Source: Subsaximicrobium wynnwilliamsii (GTDB lineage: Bacteria; Bacteroidota; Bacteroidia; Flavobacteriales; Flavobacteriaceae). From it: DNA of 64,000 bases. The stretch lies in contig NZ_VORM01000018.1 of the NCBI RefSeq assembly GCF_007997225.1, forward strand, positions 41,715 to 105,714, in the 5' to 3' direction. The position numbers and the translations under genes are program-made. Shown here piece by piece: positions 16,813-24,854 of the stretch. Every line of letters begins with the position of its first letter. Position 1 is the first letter of the stretch. Under the pieces are notes generated by a model. That model saw only the letters and a program-made list of their open reading frames with translations, had not been told where the DNA came from and ran no database searches.

Positions 16813-19800
16813 ATGGCAAAAATCGGTTTTATAATCCTATTGTTGTTTAGTGTATCCTTTGGGTTTTCGCAAAATCAGCGAATGATTTCGGGAGTGGTCA
16901 AAAGTGCTTCAGAAAATTTTCCCCTGGCAGGAGCGACCCTAATTATCAAAGGTACAGGCAAAGGTGCGGTCACTAACATTGAAGGGGAGTTCAAGTATTT
17001 AGTCAATAGCAAGTACGCCATAGAAAAGGTGGTACTTGAAGTCTCTTATTTAGGGTTTATTTCAAAAACTGTCACTTTGGGCAAGCAGTCATATTTTGAG
17101 ATTTATCTAGAGGAAGATATTTCGTCTTTGGATGAAATAGTCATTACCTCCTCCTATGGTACAAAAAAACTAAAACAAGAAGTTGTGGGAAGCGTCGCCA
17201 GCATAACAGCAGATCAATTGATTACCGAGCAACCTGCCAACACGTTTGACGAACTTTTAGAAGGTCAATTAGCAGGCGTATATATAGAAACCAATCCACG
17301 ATTGGGCGAAGAAATATCAATAAACATTAGAGGTCAAGGATCACTAACACCATTAAATGCAAATGTTGTAGGCACATCTACACAACCTTTGATTATTGTA
17401 GACGGCATTATTCTCTCTGAAGAAGTGGGTATTGATGGAAGTGACTTTTTTGATGTTGGTACTGGAAATCTTTCAGAAAACATTTTGAATCCTTTGGCGA
17501 GGGTGGGTATTCAAGATATTCAAAGTTTCGATGTGCTCAAAGATGCAGCTGCGGTTGGGCTTTATGGAGCCGATGCCGCCAATGGTGTGATTATAATTAC
17601 AACCAAATCGGGAAAAAAAGGGAAGTTAAGAGTCAATGCTTCAGTACAATCTGGGATTAGCGAACCCATCAATCAGTTCCAATTTTTAAATGGCGAGTCA
17701 TTTCAAAGAATACAGAACATTTACAATACCAACAACGGTGATCTCAATAATGTTCAATCTTGGAATGGGGTGAATACAGACTGGTTTTCACTGCTCAATC
17801 GTGCAGGGATTTTCAACCGTTATGGTCTAGGTGTATCGGGTGGCACCGAGCATTGGAGCTATCGTGCCAATGCCAATTACCAAATAAACAAGGAGTCGCA
17901 AGTCAACAATCAATTTGAAAAACTGAATACCACTCTTGCATTAGATTATCGAAAAAAGGATTTTACAGCATCCTTACGATTTTCGCCTTCCTTGACAGTC
18001 AAAAATGACCCCAATACTTTATATGCTTTTGCAATAGCACCAAACATTCCGGTTTATGATGCTAATGGCGTTTACACCAATTTTGAAACCTTCGGAAACC
18101 CTTTAGCTGTGGCCGAACAGAACATTTCAGAGTCAAAAACCTTTGCGATTTTGAACAGTATCAACATGAATTATCAATTAACAGATGATTTAAGACTCAC
18201 GACGCTTTTCGGTATCGACTATTCAGAAAAGGACGAAGACAAATTGTTTTCGGGTCTCAATGGTTCCGGACAGTTTAATGATGGCACCTTAGGCAGGCGG
18301 GTTCAAAGGGAGCGCAACACCAAACGCTGGAATTGGAGTGCGAATTTATTCTACAATAAAACATTCGGTAAAGCCCATTATTTTGACGCACTTTTAGGTA
18401 TGGAAACCCGACAAGAAAAAGTAGATTTCTCCTATGCCTTAGGAAATGGCTTTGATATATTGGAAAACGCCCAGCCCATTGCTTCTGCAGAGAGACAGAA
18501 TTTTAGGTTTGATAGCTCTGAAACAACGGGACGCTCAGTATTCTCCCAACTTAATTATGACTTTAAAAAGACCTATTTCTTGTTAGCCAATTTCAGGGTA
18601 GACCAAAGTTCAGCCTTTGGCAGCGATAATGATACCGCATTAAATGGCGGTTTTGGTGCCAGCTGGATAATTAGCAATGAAAACTTTTTCTCAAAAAACA
18701 TCAAAAATCCAGTCGATTTTTTAAGACTTCGCGTGAGTTATGGTTCCACAGGAAATTCTAGAATTGGCTCCTATCGTGCACTGGGTCTTTACACCGTTGA
18801 CAACAATGACGATGGTAACGGTTACAACGGCAATAATTTTGCAAATGCAAGTTCTGCACCCAATCCCAATCTCGGCTGGGAGCGCAACAACAAATTCAAT
18901 ATTGGGCTTGATGTGAATGCTTTTAATAGGTTCAAAATCACTGCGGAAATCTTTAGGGATGATATCAAAGACCTTATCGTAAGCCGAAGCGTCATCCCAG
19001 AATCTGGCTACACCAACGTGCAAATCAATGGCGCTGCAATGTACAATCAAGGTGTTGAGTTTTCGCTGCAGGCCGATTGGCTGAAAACCTCCAAATTTAA
19101 ATGGCAGTCTAATGTAAACATTTCAAAAATAGAGAATGAGATTACCGCTTTAAAGGGTTTGGGATCAAACACATCATCTGCCGAAGTCGCCAGAGCACAG
19201 CAAATTGGATATGCAACAAGCACGTATTGGGGATTCGACTTTATAGGGATTGATCCAGCAACCGGTCGAGAGCTTTATAATGTAGATGGTTCTATCTATG
19301 ATGGCAGTTATGTAGCAGCAAACTTTACTCCTGCCGATTGGCAGCCGATTGGCAATTCCCAACCCGATTTTTTTGGAGGCCTACGTAACAGTTTTAGTTA
19401 CAAAGGCATTAATCTCAACATGATATTTTCCTTTGCTTATGGCCAAGATGCTTTGATAGACCGTGTGCTTTTAGACAATTATCGCGTCCTGACCAACCGT
19501 AATCTAAGCATTAACGTGCTAGACGAAGCTTGGCAACAGCAAGGCGATTTAGCAAGTTTTCCTGTCATTTCAAATTCCAATCGCATCATTTCAAATTCGT
19601 CAAAATACCTGTATGATGCGTCACACATTAAGCTAAAAGCGATCAATCTTAGTTATGATTTACCAGCAAGCCTAATGAAAATTCCGTTTGAGGCCTTATC
19701 CGTTTTCGTGAATGGCAGCAATTTAGTGTATTGGTACAAACATAAAAGCCCGAAAAACAAAAACGGAATTGCCGAATTCAAGAGCGTATATCCAGAAATG

Positions 19801-19836
19801 AGAACCTTTTCATTAGGTTTAAATGCATCGTTTTAA
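16813..19836 (+). CDS. SusC/RagA-family TonB-linked outer-membrane transporter
   Basis: This is an outer-membrane import channel energised by TonB and paired with a SusD lipoprotein. Signal peptide 1-20; carboxypeptidase-regulatory-like domain about 23-105 (MISGVVKSASENFPLAGATLIIKGTGKGAVTNIEGEF). TonB box-like SLDEIVIT is near 110-117, then plug (about 120-240, with DVLKDAAAVGLYGADAANGVIIITTK), then the beta-barrel to residue 1007 ending LGLNASF. It is the first gene of a four-gene operon; SusD follows 1 bp after the stop. The substrate is not a clear glycan, since no glycoside hydrolases are nearby. Confidence 0.96.
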   Translation: MAKIGFIILLLFSVSFGFSQNQRMISGVVKSASENFPLAGATLIIKGTGKGAVTNIEGEFKYLVNSKYAIEKVVLEVSYLGFISKTVTLGKQSYFEIYLEEDISSLDEIVITSSYGTKKLKQEVVGSVASITADQLITEQPANTFDELLEGQLAGVYIETNPRLGEEISINIRGQGSLTPLNANVVGTSTQPLIIVDGIILSEEVGIDGSDFFDVGTGNLSENILNPLARVGIQDIQSFDVLKDAAAVGLYGADAANGVIIITTKSGKKGKLRVNASVQSGISEPINQFQFLNGESFQRIQNIYNTNNGDLNNVQSWNGVNTDWFSLLNRAGIFNRYGLGVSGGTEHWSYRANANYQINKESQVNNQFEKLNTTLALDYRKKDFTASLRFSPSLTVKNDPNTLYAFAIAPNIPVYDANGVYTNFETFGNPLAVAEQNISESKTFAILNSINMNYQLTDDLRLTTLFGIDYSEKDEDKLFSGLNGSGQFNDGTLGRRVQRERNTKRWNWSANLFYNKTFGKAHYFDALLGMETRQEKVDFSYALGNGFDILENAQPIASAERQNFRFDSSETTGRSVFSQLNYDFKKTYFLLANFRVDQSSAFGSDNDTALNGGFGASWIISNENFFSKNIKNPVDFLRLRVSYGSTGNSRIGSYRALGLYTVDNNDDGNGYNGNNFANASSAPNPNLGWERNNKFNIGLDVNAFNRFKITAEIFRDDIKDLIVSRSVIPESGYTNVQINGAAMYNQGVEFSLQADWLKTSKFKWQSNVNISKIENEITALKGLGSNTSSAEVARAQQIGYATSTYWGFDFIGIDPATGRELYNVDGSIYDGSYVAANFTPADWQPIGNSQPDFFGGLRNSFSYKGINLNMIFSFAYGQDALIDRVLLDNYRVLTNRNLSINVLDEAWQQQGDLASFPVISNSNRIISNSSKYLYDASHIKLKAINLSYDLPASLMKIPFEALSVFVNGSNLVYWYKHKSPKNKNGIAEFKSVYPEMRTFSLGLNASF

Positions 19837-19837
19837 T

Positions 19838-21283
19838 ATGAAGACATCCATTTTTTATATCGTATTTTTTAGCTTAAGCCTTTTGGCCTGCAGTGATTTT
19901 TTGGAGATTGAGCCCGATGTGCAAGTGTCTATTGAAGAGCAACTCTCTACAAAAGCAGGCGTTTTAGAAGCTTACAGTGGTATTTATAAGGATATTGAAA
20001 CCTTAACTTCTTCTAATTATGCGTTATATGGAGAAGTACTTGGCGGCAATATCGCCTTTACTCCGGCGTCCTCAACTGGTCAAGTTTCAGTGTTTTCTCA
20101 GATCGAAACGACCTATAATTTTGAAGCAACCCAGTTTACAGTAGATTTTGAAAGCTATTATCTAGCGTGCTACGAAATCATCAACCAAAGCAATCTGCTG
20201 TTGGAACGTTCAGATGGTTTTACCTTTTTTGATTCGGAAGGATTAAACCAACTAAAAGCAGAATTGTTGACCATTCGGGCCTTTGCCCATTATCAAGTAT
20301 CCTTGCTATTTGCTCAAAATTATAATTTCACTCCAAATGCTTCGCATTTAGGTGTTGTCTACAATACCGAAACGCTTACGGCAGGTGAGGATTTTCCAGC
20401 CAGAAAAACCATGGCCGAAACCTATAGCCTTATCAAAACCGACTTGAACGATGCCTTGAATTTGCATGGTAATACACAATTATTATCGGGGCCTTCTTTT
20501 TCCTACTTCAATGTTCTAACCACGAAAGCCTTGTATGCCAGAGTCGCTTTGCAAATGAATGATTGGGACACTGCAAGAAGCTTTGCAGACGATATCATCG
20601 ATAATTCTGGAATTGCATTGATGAGCAGCGAGACCTACGTACAGGAATGGGAACAGGAGGTCGCTCCAGTGAGTGAGGTTATACTTGAGTTTACGGCACC
20701 ACGAAATTCTGATGGCAGCGTAAGTTCTTCTGTTTCGGAGTTCTTTAGCAGTAATCAAAACTCAAACATCGCTAAAAACTCGGCTTCAGGTGATCTTATT
20801 GATTTATATACTGATGATGACATAAGGCGCAGCATGTTTATTCAACAAGACATTAACACCAATGTCAACGGGGTCATTACACCTAAGACCTATTATTTCA
20901 CAAAGAAATTTCAAAACGATGCTGGCACCACAGTCATACGTTTGTCTGAACTTTATTTAATTCGTGCAGAAGCCAACGCCCGCCTGGGAAGCCTTGAGCA
21001 AGCGCTCAATGATTTAAATACTGTGAGAACCCGAGCTAATCTCGAAGCAATAACCAATACCAGCAATCTACTCCAGGAAATTTTCATTGAAAGACGTCTC
21101 GAATTGGCTTTCGAAAACATGTTATTTTTTGACATCTTGCGTTATAAAAAAGATGTGTTTCGCGATCAGGATTGTATATCTAATTTGTGCGATGTGGCAT
21201 ATCCGTCTCCATTTTTTATTCAACCCATTCCGTTTTTCAGTATTTCGTTGAACCAAAACATCCAACAAAATGAAGGCTACTAA
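19838..21283 (+). CDS. SusD/RagB-family nutrient-binding lipoprotein
   Basis: The N-terminus MKTSIFYIVFFSLSLLACSDFLEIEPD is a lipoprotein signal with Cys18. The body has the tetratricopeptide-rich features of SusD, including RAFAHYQVSLLFAQNYNF, ALYARVALQMNDW and RLSELYLIRAEANARLGSLEQALNDLNTVRTRANL, and ends with RRLELAFENMLFFDILRY. Such proteins cap the SusC barrel from outside and bind substrate. The ATG at 19838 was chosen over the in-frame codon at 19823, which overlaps susC and adds a poor leader. It overlaps the next gene by 14 bp. Confidence 0.95.
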   Translation: MKTSIFYIVFFSLSLLACSDFLEIEPDVQVSIEEQLSTKAGVLEAYSGIYKDIETLTSSNYALYGEVLGGNIAFTPASSTGQVSVFSQIETTYNFEATQFTVDFESYYLACYEIINQSNLLLERSDGFTFFDSEGLNQLKAELLTIRAFAHYQVSLLFAQNYNFTPNASHLGVVYNTETLTAGEDFPARKTMAETYSLIKTDLNDALNLHGNTQLLSGPSFSYFNVLTTKALYARVALQMNDWDTARSFADDIIDNSGIALMSSETYVQEWEQEVAPVSEVILEFTAPRNSDGSVSSSVSEFFSSNQNSNIAKNSASGDLIDLYTDDDIRRSMFIQQDINTNVNGVITPKTYYFTKKFQNDAGTTVIRLSELYLIRAEANARLGSLEQALNDLNTVRTRANLEAITNTSNLLQEIFIERRLELAFENMLFFDILRYKKDVFRDQDCISNLCDVAYPSPFFIQPIPFFSISLNQNIQQNEGY

Positions 21284-22748
21284 ATTTTTTTTACTTTGCA
21301 TGATCACTTTGGCTTTGACAGCCTGTTCCAAAGAAGAGAATAAACGTTTCTCCAATGCTGATGGGCCGTTTGTACGCTTCTTTTTATTGGTAAACAACAA
21401 CAATGAAGCTTTAGAATTTCCTGAAATCAATGGTGGTCTCCAGCCCGTTTCGGTATTTGATAAGACCGATATTAAAATACTCAAAATTCCAGTTGCACTC
21501 ACTTACGAAGCACTTTCTGAAAACATCACAGTTAATTTTGAAAGCACAAGTTCTATCAATATGAGCAACTTCAATATAAGCCCAAACAATCTAAGCTTCA
21601 CACCAGAACGTTTGATCGATACCATTTATGTTGGTTTTAATGAGCGTTGGAATCCAAATGCAAATACGGAACTCAATTTTAGGTTAACCAACGTGAGCGA
21701 TCAAAACATCCAGATTGGGATGCCAAATAACGATGCCAGTAATGAAACACTTTTGGTCACTTTAGGCGAAGTCAACCCCACTTATTTATTTGAGACTCCA
21801 AACCAACAAGAAATTATTGGCACTAATGGTGAAGTCATTAATTTTTCAGTTCTTTTTCCAAAAGGCTATTTGCCTTCAGAACTTGAGAATTTCAATCTAA
21901 TAGAAGCCATAAACAGTGACTTTAATTACACTCTGGAGCGTCTGCCTTTAACAAATACCAGCACGATTGACTATAAACTCACGCTCAACGAAGCCATTAC
22001 AATAGATGAATTGGAATTTAGTGCTCAATTTAAACTTGCCGATTTAAGTGGCTATACTCTTAGCGGAAGCAGTACTTACTCCATTAAAAAACCTATTGTG
22101 ATCGACCGTGATTTGAGCGTGTTCACTGCCAATAACTTCTACGATCTATCTGATCCGTTCTACAGAACCTTCGGTGAGAATTGGATTGACAACAGTGACG
22201 ATGGGGTTTGCGAATGGCGCAGTTTCAATGCCTTTACCTTCCCTGTAGTTGTGACGGCCGATAATCCCAACGCGGTTTTGTATGATGATATGGGCAATAG
22301 CGATTCTTCAGACGATATTTACCACCATGCATTCAGAATTGGCTTTGTTTCTCCCAACGATGGCAATACAACAAATTCTTTCAATCTCAAACGTTGGTTC
22401 AACAATGAAGCCTCCAACAGCAGCAACTCCCCTGGATTCAATATTCCACAAGCTTTAGAATTTTTCCCAACCAATGGCAACAGCAGCAGCGACGGCTTTG
22501 TAAAAGTCATTGAACAAGACCTTAGTATTTCCAGTCTAGAAGGCGCTTCTTATGTGATTAGCATTTCGGGAAGCGGAACTTACACCGAAATTGCGACAGG
22601 AATCTTTGAAATTCAACTAGAACTTAATACCTTTAACCTAGAATTATTTGGTGGTACGCGCACCGTGTATTATCATATCTATAATACTAATGAATATGAA
22701 GAACTTGAACCAATAAGCGAATCTTGTTTTGCCCCAATAGATTTATAA
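21270..22748 (+). CDS. Surface lipoprotein of unknown family in the SusCD operon, 492 aa
   Basis: MKATKFFLLCMITLALTACSKEE is a clear lipoprotein signal (Cys19). The mature part is rich in Asn, Ser, Thr and aromatic residues. It appears to hold beta-sandwich-like repeats up to about residue 275 (NITVNFEST, TELNFRLTNVSD, ELEFSAQFKLADLSGYTLSG). A distinct C-terminal domain has GENWIDNSDDGVCEWRSFNAF and several acidic loops. I recognise no family. Position third after SusC/SusD matches the accessory surface-binding lipoproteins of such loci. The stop overlaps the next start (TAATG). Confidence 0.85.
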   Translation: MKATKFFLLCMITLALTACSKEENKRFSNADGPFVRFFLLVNNNNEALEFPEINGGLQPVSVFDKTDIKILKIPVALTYEALSENITVNFESTSSINMSNFNISPNNLSFTPERLIDTIYVGFNERWNPNANTELNFRLTNVSDQNIQIGMPNNDASNETLLVTLGEVNPTYLFETPNQQEIIGTNGEVINFSVLFPKGYLPSELENFNLIEAINSDFNYTLERLPLTNTSTIDYKLTLNEAITIDELEFSAQFKLADLSGYTLSGSSTYSIKKPIVIDRDLSVFTANNFYDLSDPFYRTFGENWIDNSDDGVCEWRSFNAFTFPVVVTADNPNAVLYDDMGNSDSSDDIYHHAFRIGFVSPNDGNTTNSFNLKRWFNNEASNSSNSPGFNIPQALEFFPTNGNSSSDGFVKVIEQDLSISSLEGASYVISISGSGTYTEIATGIFEIQLELNTFNLELFGGTRTVYYHIYNTNEYEELEPISESCFAPIDL

Positions 22749-23911
22749 TGAACGTCTTTACACTTCTCAAATATGGTCTTTTCGTCTTCAGTTGCTGCTT
22801 TCTTCTTAATTGCAAAGTAGACGCTAAGAGTGAGTATGTGTCGATTTCCATATCTAATCTAAGAGCACAATATGCACAAGCAGATACCAAAAAATGGCCA
22901 GAGCCTGAATTGGATAGCCTTGTAGACCGCTCTAAATTTGAGGATTTGGGCGTTTTGCCAGAAGTGGAGTATCCTAATGACAATCCCTTTTCCGAAGAAA
23001 AAAAGCAATTGGGGAAATTGCTTTTCTTTGACGCCCGTTTATCTGAAAGTAAGCAGATTGCCTGTGCGAACTGCCACAACCCTGAATTGGCCTGGACCGA
23101 TAATATCACGCGGTCTTTAGGTCACGAACGGCAAGAAAACACACGTAATGCCATGAGTATAATGAACGTGGCATTCGCTAAACGTCTTTTTTGGGATGGA
23201 AGAGCTGAAAGTTTGGAGCATCAGGCCTCCTTCCCTATTTCAGATCCTGTTGAAATGAATACCCATAGCACCGTTACCCTAGAAAATATAGCGAATATTG
23301 ATGGATACAAACCCTTATTTACCGAAGCTTTTGGCGATGCTCAAGTCACTTTAGACCGTGTCTTAAAAGCTATTGCGACCTTTGAACGCAGTTTGGTAAG
23401 TCGAAATAGTAAGTTTGACAAATTTGTAAGCGGTAAAGCAGAAGCCTTTACCGATCAGGAAGTCCTGGGGTTGCATTTGTTTAGAACCAAAGCACGTTGC
23501 ATTAATTGCCATAATACGCCCTATTTTAGTGACAACCTCTTCCATAATGATGGCCAAGCATTATTTGGTACCAATGATGAAGATTTCGGACTTTACAATC
23601 ACACAAATAAACTTGAGGATTTGGGTAAATTTAGAACCCCAAGTTTGAGAGAAGTTGCCATGACAGGACCTTGGATGCACCACGGTCATTTTCCGTCGCT
23701 ATTGGACGTCGTGGAATACTATAATTTAGGCAACCCTGCACCAATTCAAAAGAAATATTTAGGCACTACAAGAGACTCGTTGATTCCGACCACGTCACCT
23801 ATGCTTGAAAAATTAGAATTGAATAAAACGGAAGTGGAAGCAATCATTGCTTTCTTGGAGACACTTTCTACAAAAACCCAACGAGTCAATTTGGTCAACA
23901 TGCCTGAGTGA
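22748..23911 (+). CDS. Di-heme cytochrome c peroxidase / MauG-like protein
   Basis: Two c-type heme motifs are present, CANCH in IACANCHNPELAWTD (about residue 107) and CINCH in RCINCHNTPYFSD (about 253), as in bacterial CcpA/MauG proteins. Also present are KQLGKLLFFDARLS, RNAMSIMNVAFAKRLFWDGR, KFRTPSLREVAMTGPWMHHGHFPSL and a final EVEAIIAFLETL helix. The N-terminus (MNVFTLLKYGLFVFSCCFLLNCKVD) is a lipoprotein-type signal, which puts the protein in the periplasm or at a membrane. Family members reduce peroxide or oxidise protein residues. Being last in a SusCD operon suggests a link to whatever the SusCD pair imports. Confidence 0.93.
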   Translation: MNVFTLLKYGLFVFSCCFLLNCKVDAKSEYVSISISNLRAQYAQADTKKWPEPELDSLVDRSKFEDLGVLPEVEYPNDNPFSEEKKQLGKLLFFDARLSESKQIACANCHNPELAWTDNITRSLGHERQENTRNAMSIMNVAFAKRLFWDGRAESLEHQASFPISDPVEMNTHSTVTLENIANIDGYKPLFTEAFGDAQVTLDRVLKAIATFERSLVSRNSKFDKFVSGKAEAFTDQEVLGLHLFRTKARCINCHNTPYFSDNLFHNDGQALFGTNDEDFGLYNHTNKLEDLGKFRTPSLREVAMTGPWMHHGHFPSLLDVVEYYNLGNPAPIQKKYLGTTRDSLIPTTSPMLEKLELNKTEVEAIIAFLETLSTKTQRVNLVNMPE

Positions 23912-24204
23912 TCTTTTTAGCCTTCTTGAATAGTAGTGTTACCTCGTTTTATAAAGCTATACGCCGTATCATGTGAAATTAGTCTTCACAGTTGCAATTA
24001 CCTATCTTATGTCTCTATGAAATAGACTTTCAAAACTACTTTAAATTTTTTTTGAATTAGGTGCCAATAATCTATTTAGCTCAGGATTTTTTTTTTTGAG
24101 TGCCACAGCTTCCCCGTGTTTACATAGGTGAATTAATGATAAAGGAATGCTCTTGGTATTGCTTGAGAGCAAAGCAGTTTTTTGCTATTGCCCGTTTATT
24201 GAAA
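23912..24204. other. Intergenic region, nothing recognised
   Basis: This 293-bp AT-rich gap between convergent genes has long T and A runs. I see no ORF, clear terminator hairpin or RNA gene. Confidence 0.5.
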
Positions 24205-24549
24205 TCAGCCAAAAAAACAGCCGTGCTTATCTTCTTTTAAAGTATCCACAATTTTTTCCAAGTGGGTAGATTTTGGGAACGGTTCGTAAAGCTCCCATTT
24301 CCCGCTCGCCCGCATCCAGAACAAATGCCATTCTTGTTTGGATTTATAATATCTTATTTTGGCAAACTCAAGCTGCTGGATTTCTTTTGGATCATCCCAT
24401 GCAGGTCGAATTTCAAATAAAATGGCGACTTTCCCGTCGTAAGAAAAGCCAAAGTCTAATTGTGCTCGTATTTCGGGTTTATCTGGTCGCAAGGAATCCA
24501 CGTAATTTTTTATGGTGGATTCATTGATATCAATGGTTTTGGTTGTCAT
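24205..24549 (-). CDS. DUF3024 family protein, 114 aa
   Basis: The protein reads MTTKTIDINESTIKNYVDSLRPDKPEIRAQLDFGFSYDG, followed by FEIRPAWDDPKEI, FAKIRYYKSKQEWHLFWMRASGKWELY and a short C-terminus. The RPxW..P and the KW-L-Y segments are characteristic of DUF3024. No signal peptide; probably cytoplasmic. Function unknown. It stands alone, with more than 290 bp on each side. Confidence 0.82.
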   Translation of the reverse strand: MTTKTIDINESTIKNYVDSLRPDKPEIRAQLDFGFSYDGKVAILFEIRPAWDDPKEIQQLEFAKIRYYKSKQEWHLFWMRASGKWELYEPFPKSTHLEKIVDTLKEDKHGCFFG

Positions 24550-24854
24550 TTAAGTTCAATTTTGAAAGATTTCGTACAGTATCCCTGTAGGTGATGCGTT
24601 TATTTTTGCTCGTACTAAAGTAGCAACTAAGAATGCTTCAAAACATTGGCTTGTTTTCAAATTTTCGGGTTACTGCTTCCTTTATTCTAAAGCGCCCGAG
24701 CGCCAAATTTTTTTCAAAATTAAGCATAATCCAGGCTAAATCGATCCTTTTGGCCTACAGATTCAGGATCCTTATGTTTTCCGATTGACTGTGTTTTGTT
24801 TTAAATCCTTCAGCATGTATTCTGATACCACACTTGAAGAACGATCCAACAACA
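24550..24854. other. Intergenic region, no gene
   Basis: This 305-bp gap separates the DUF3024 gene from the PEP carboxylase gene on the same strand. A 13-mer, AAATCCTTCAGCA at about 24802-24814, also occurs in the 116-bp tandem repeat, but the surrounding bases do not match, so I treat it as chance or a very old remnant. Confidence 0.4.

Noticed and set aside
21270..23911. MbnP/MbnH-type copper-uptake pair
   Set aside because: The lipoprotein is about twice the size of MbnP and shows none of its recognisable motifs; only the di-heme enzyme fits loosely.
24795..24820. Stray copy of the 116-bp tandem unit
   Set aside because: Only a 13-mer matches and the flanks do not.
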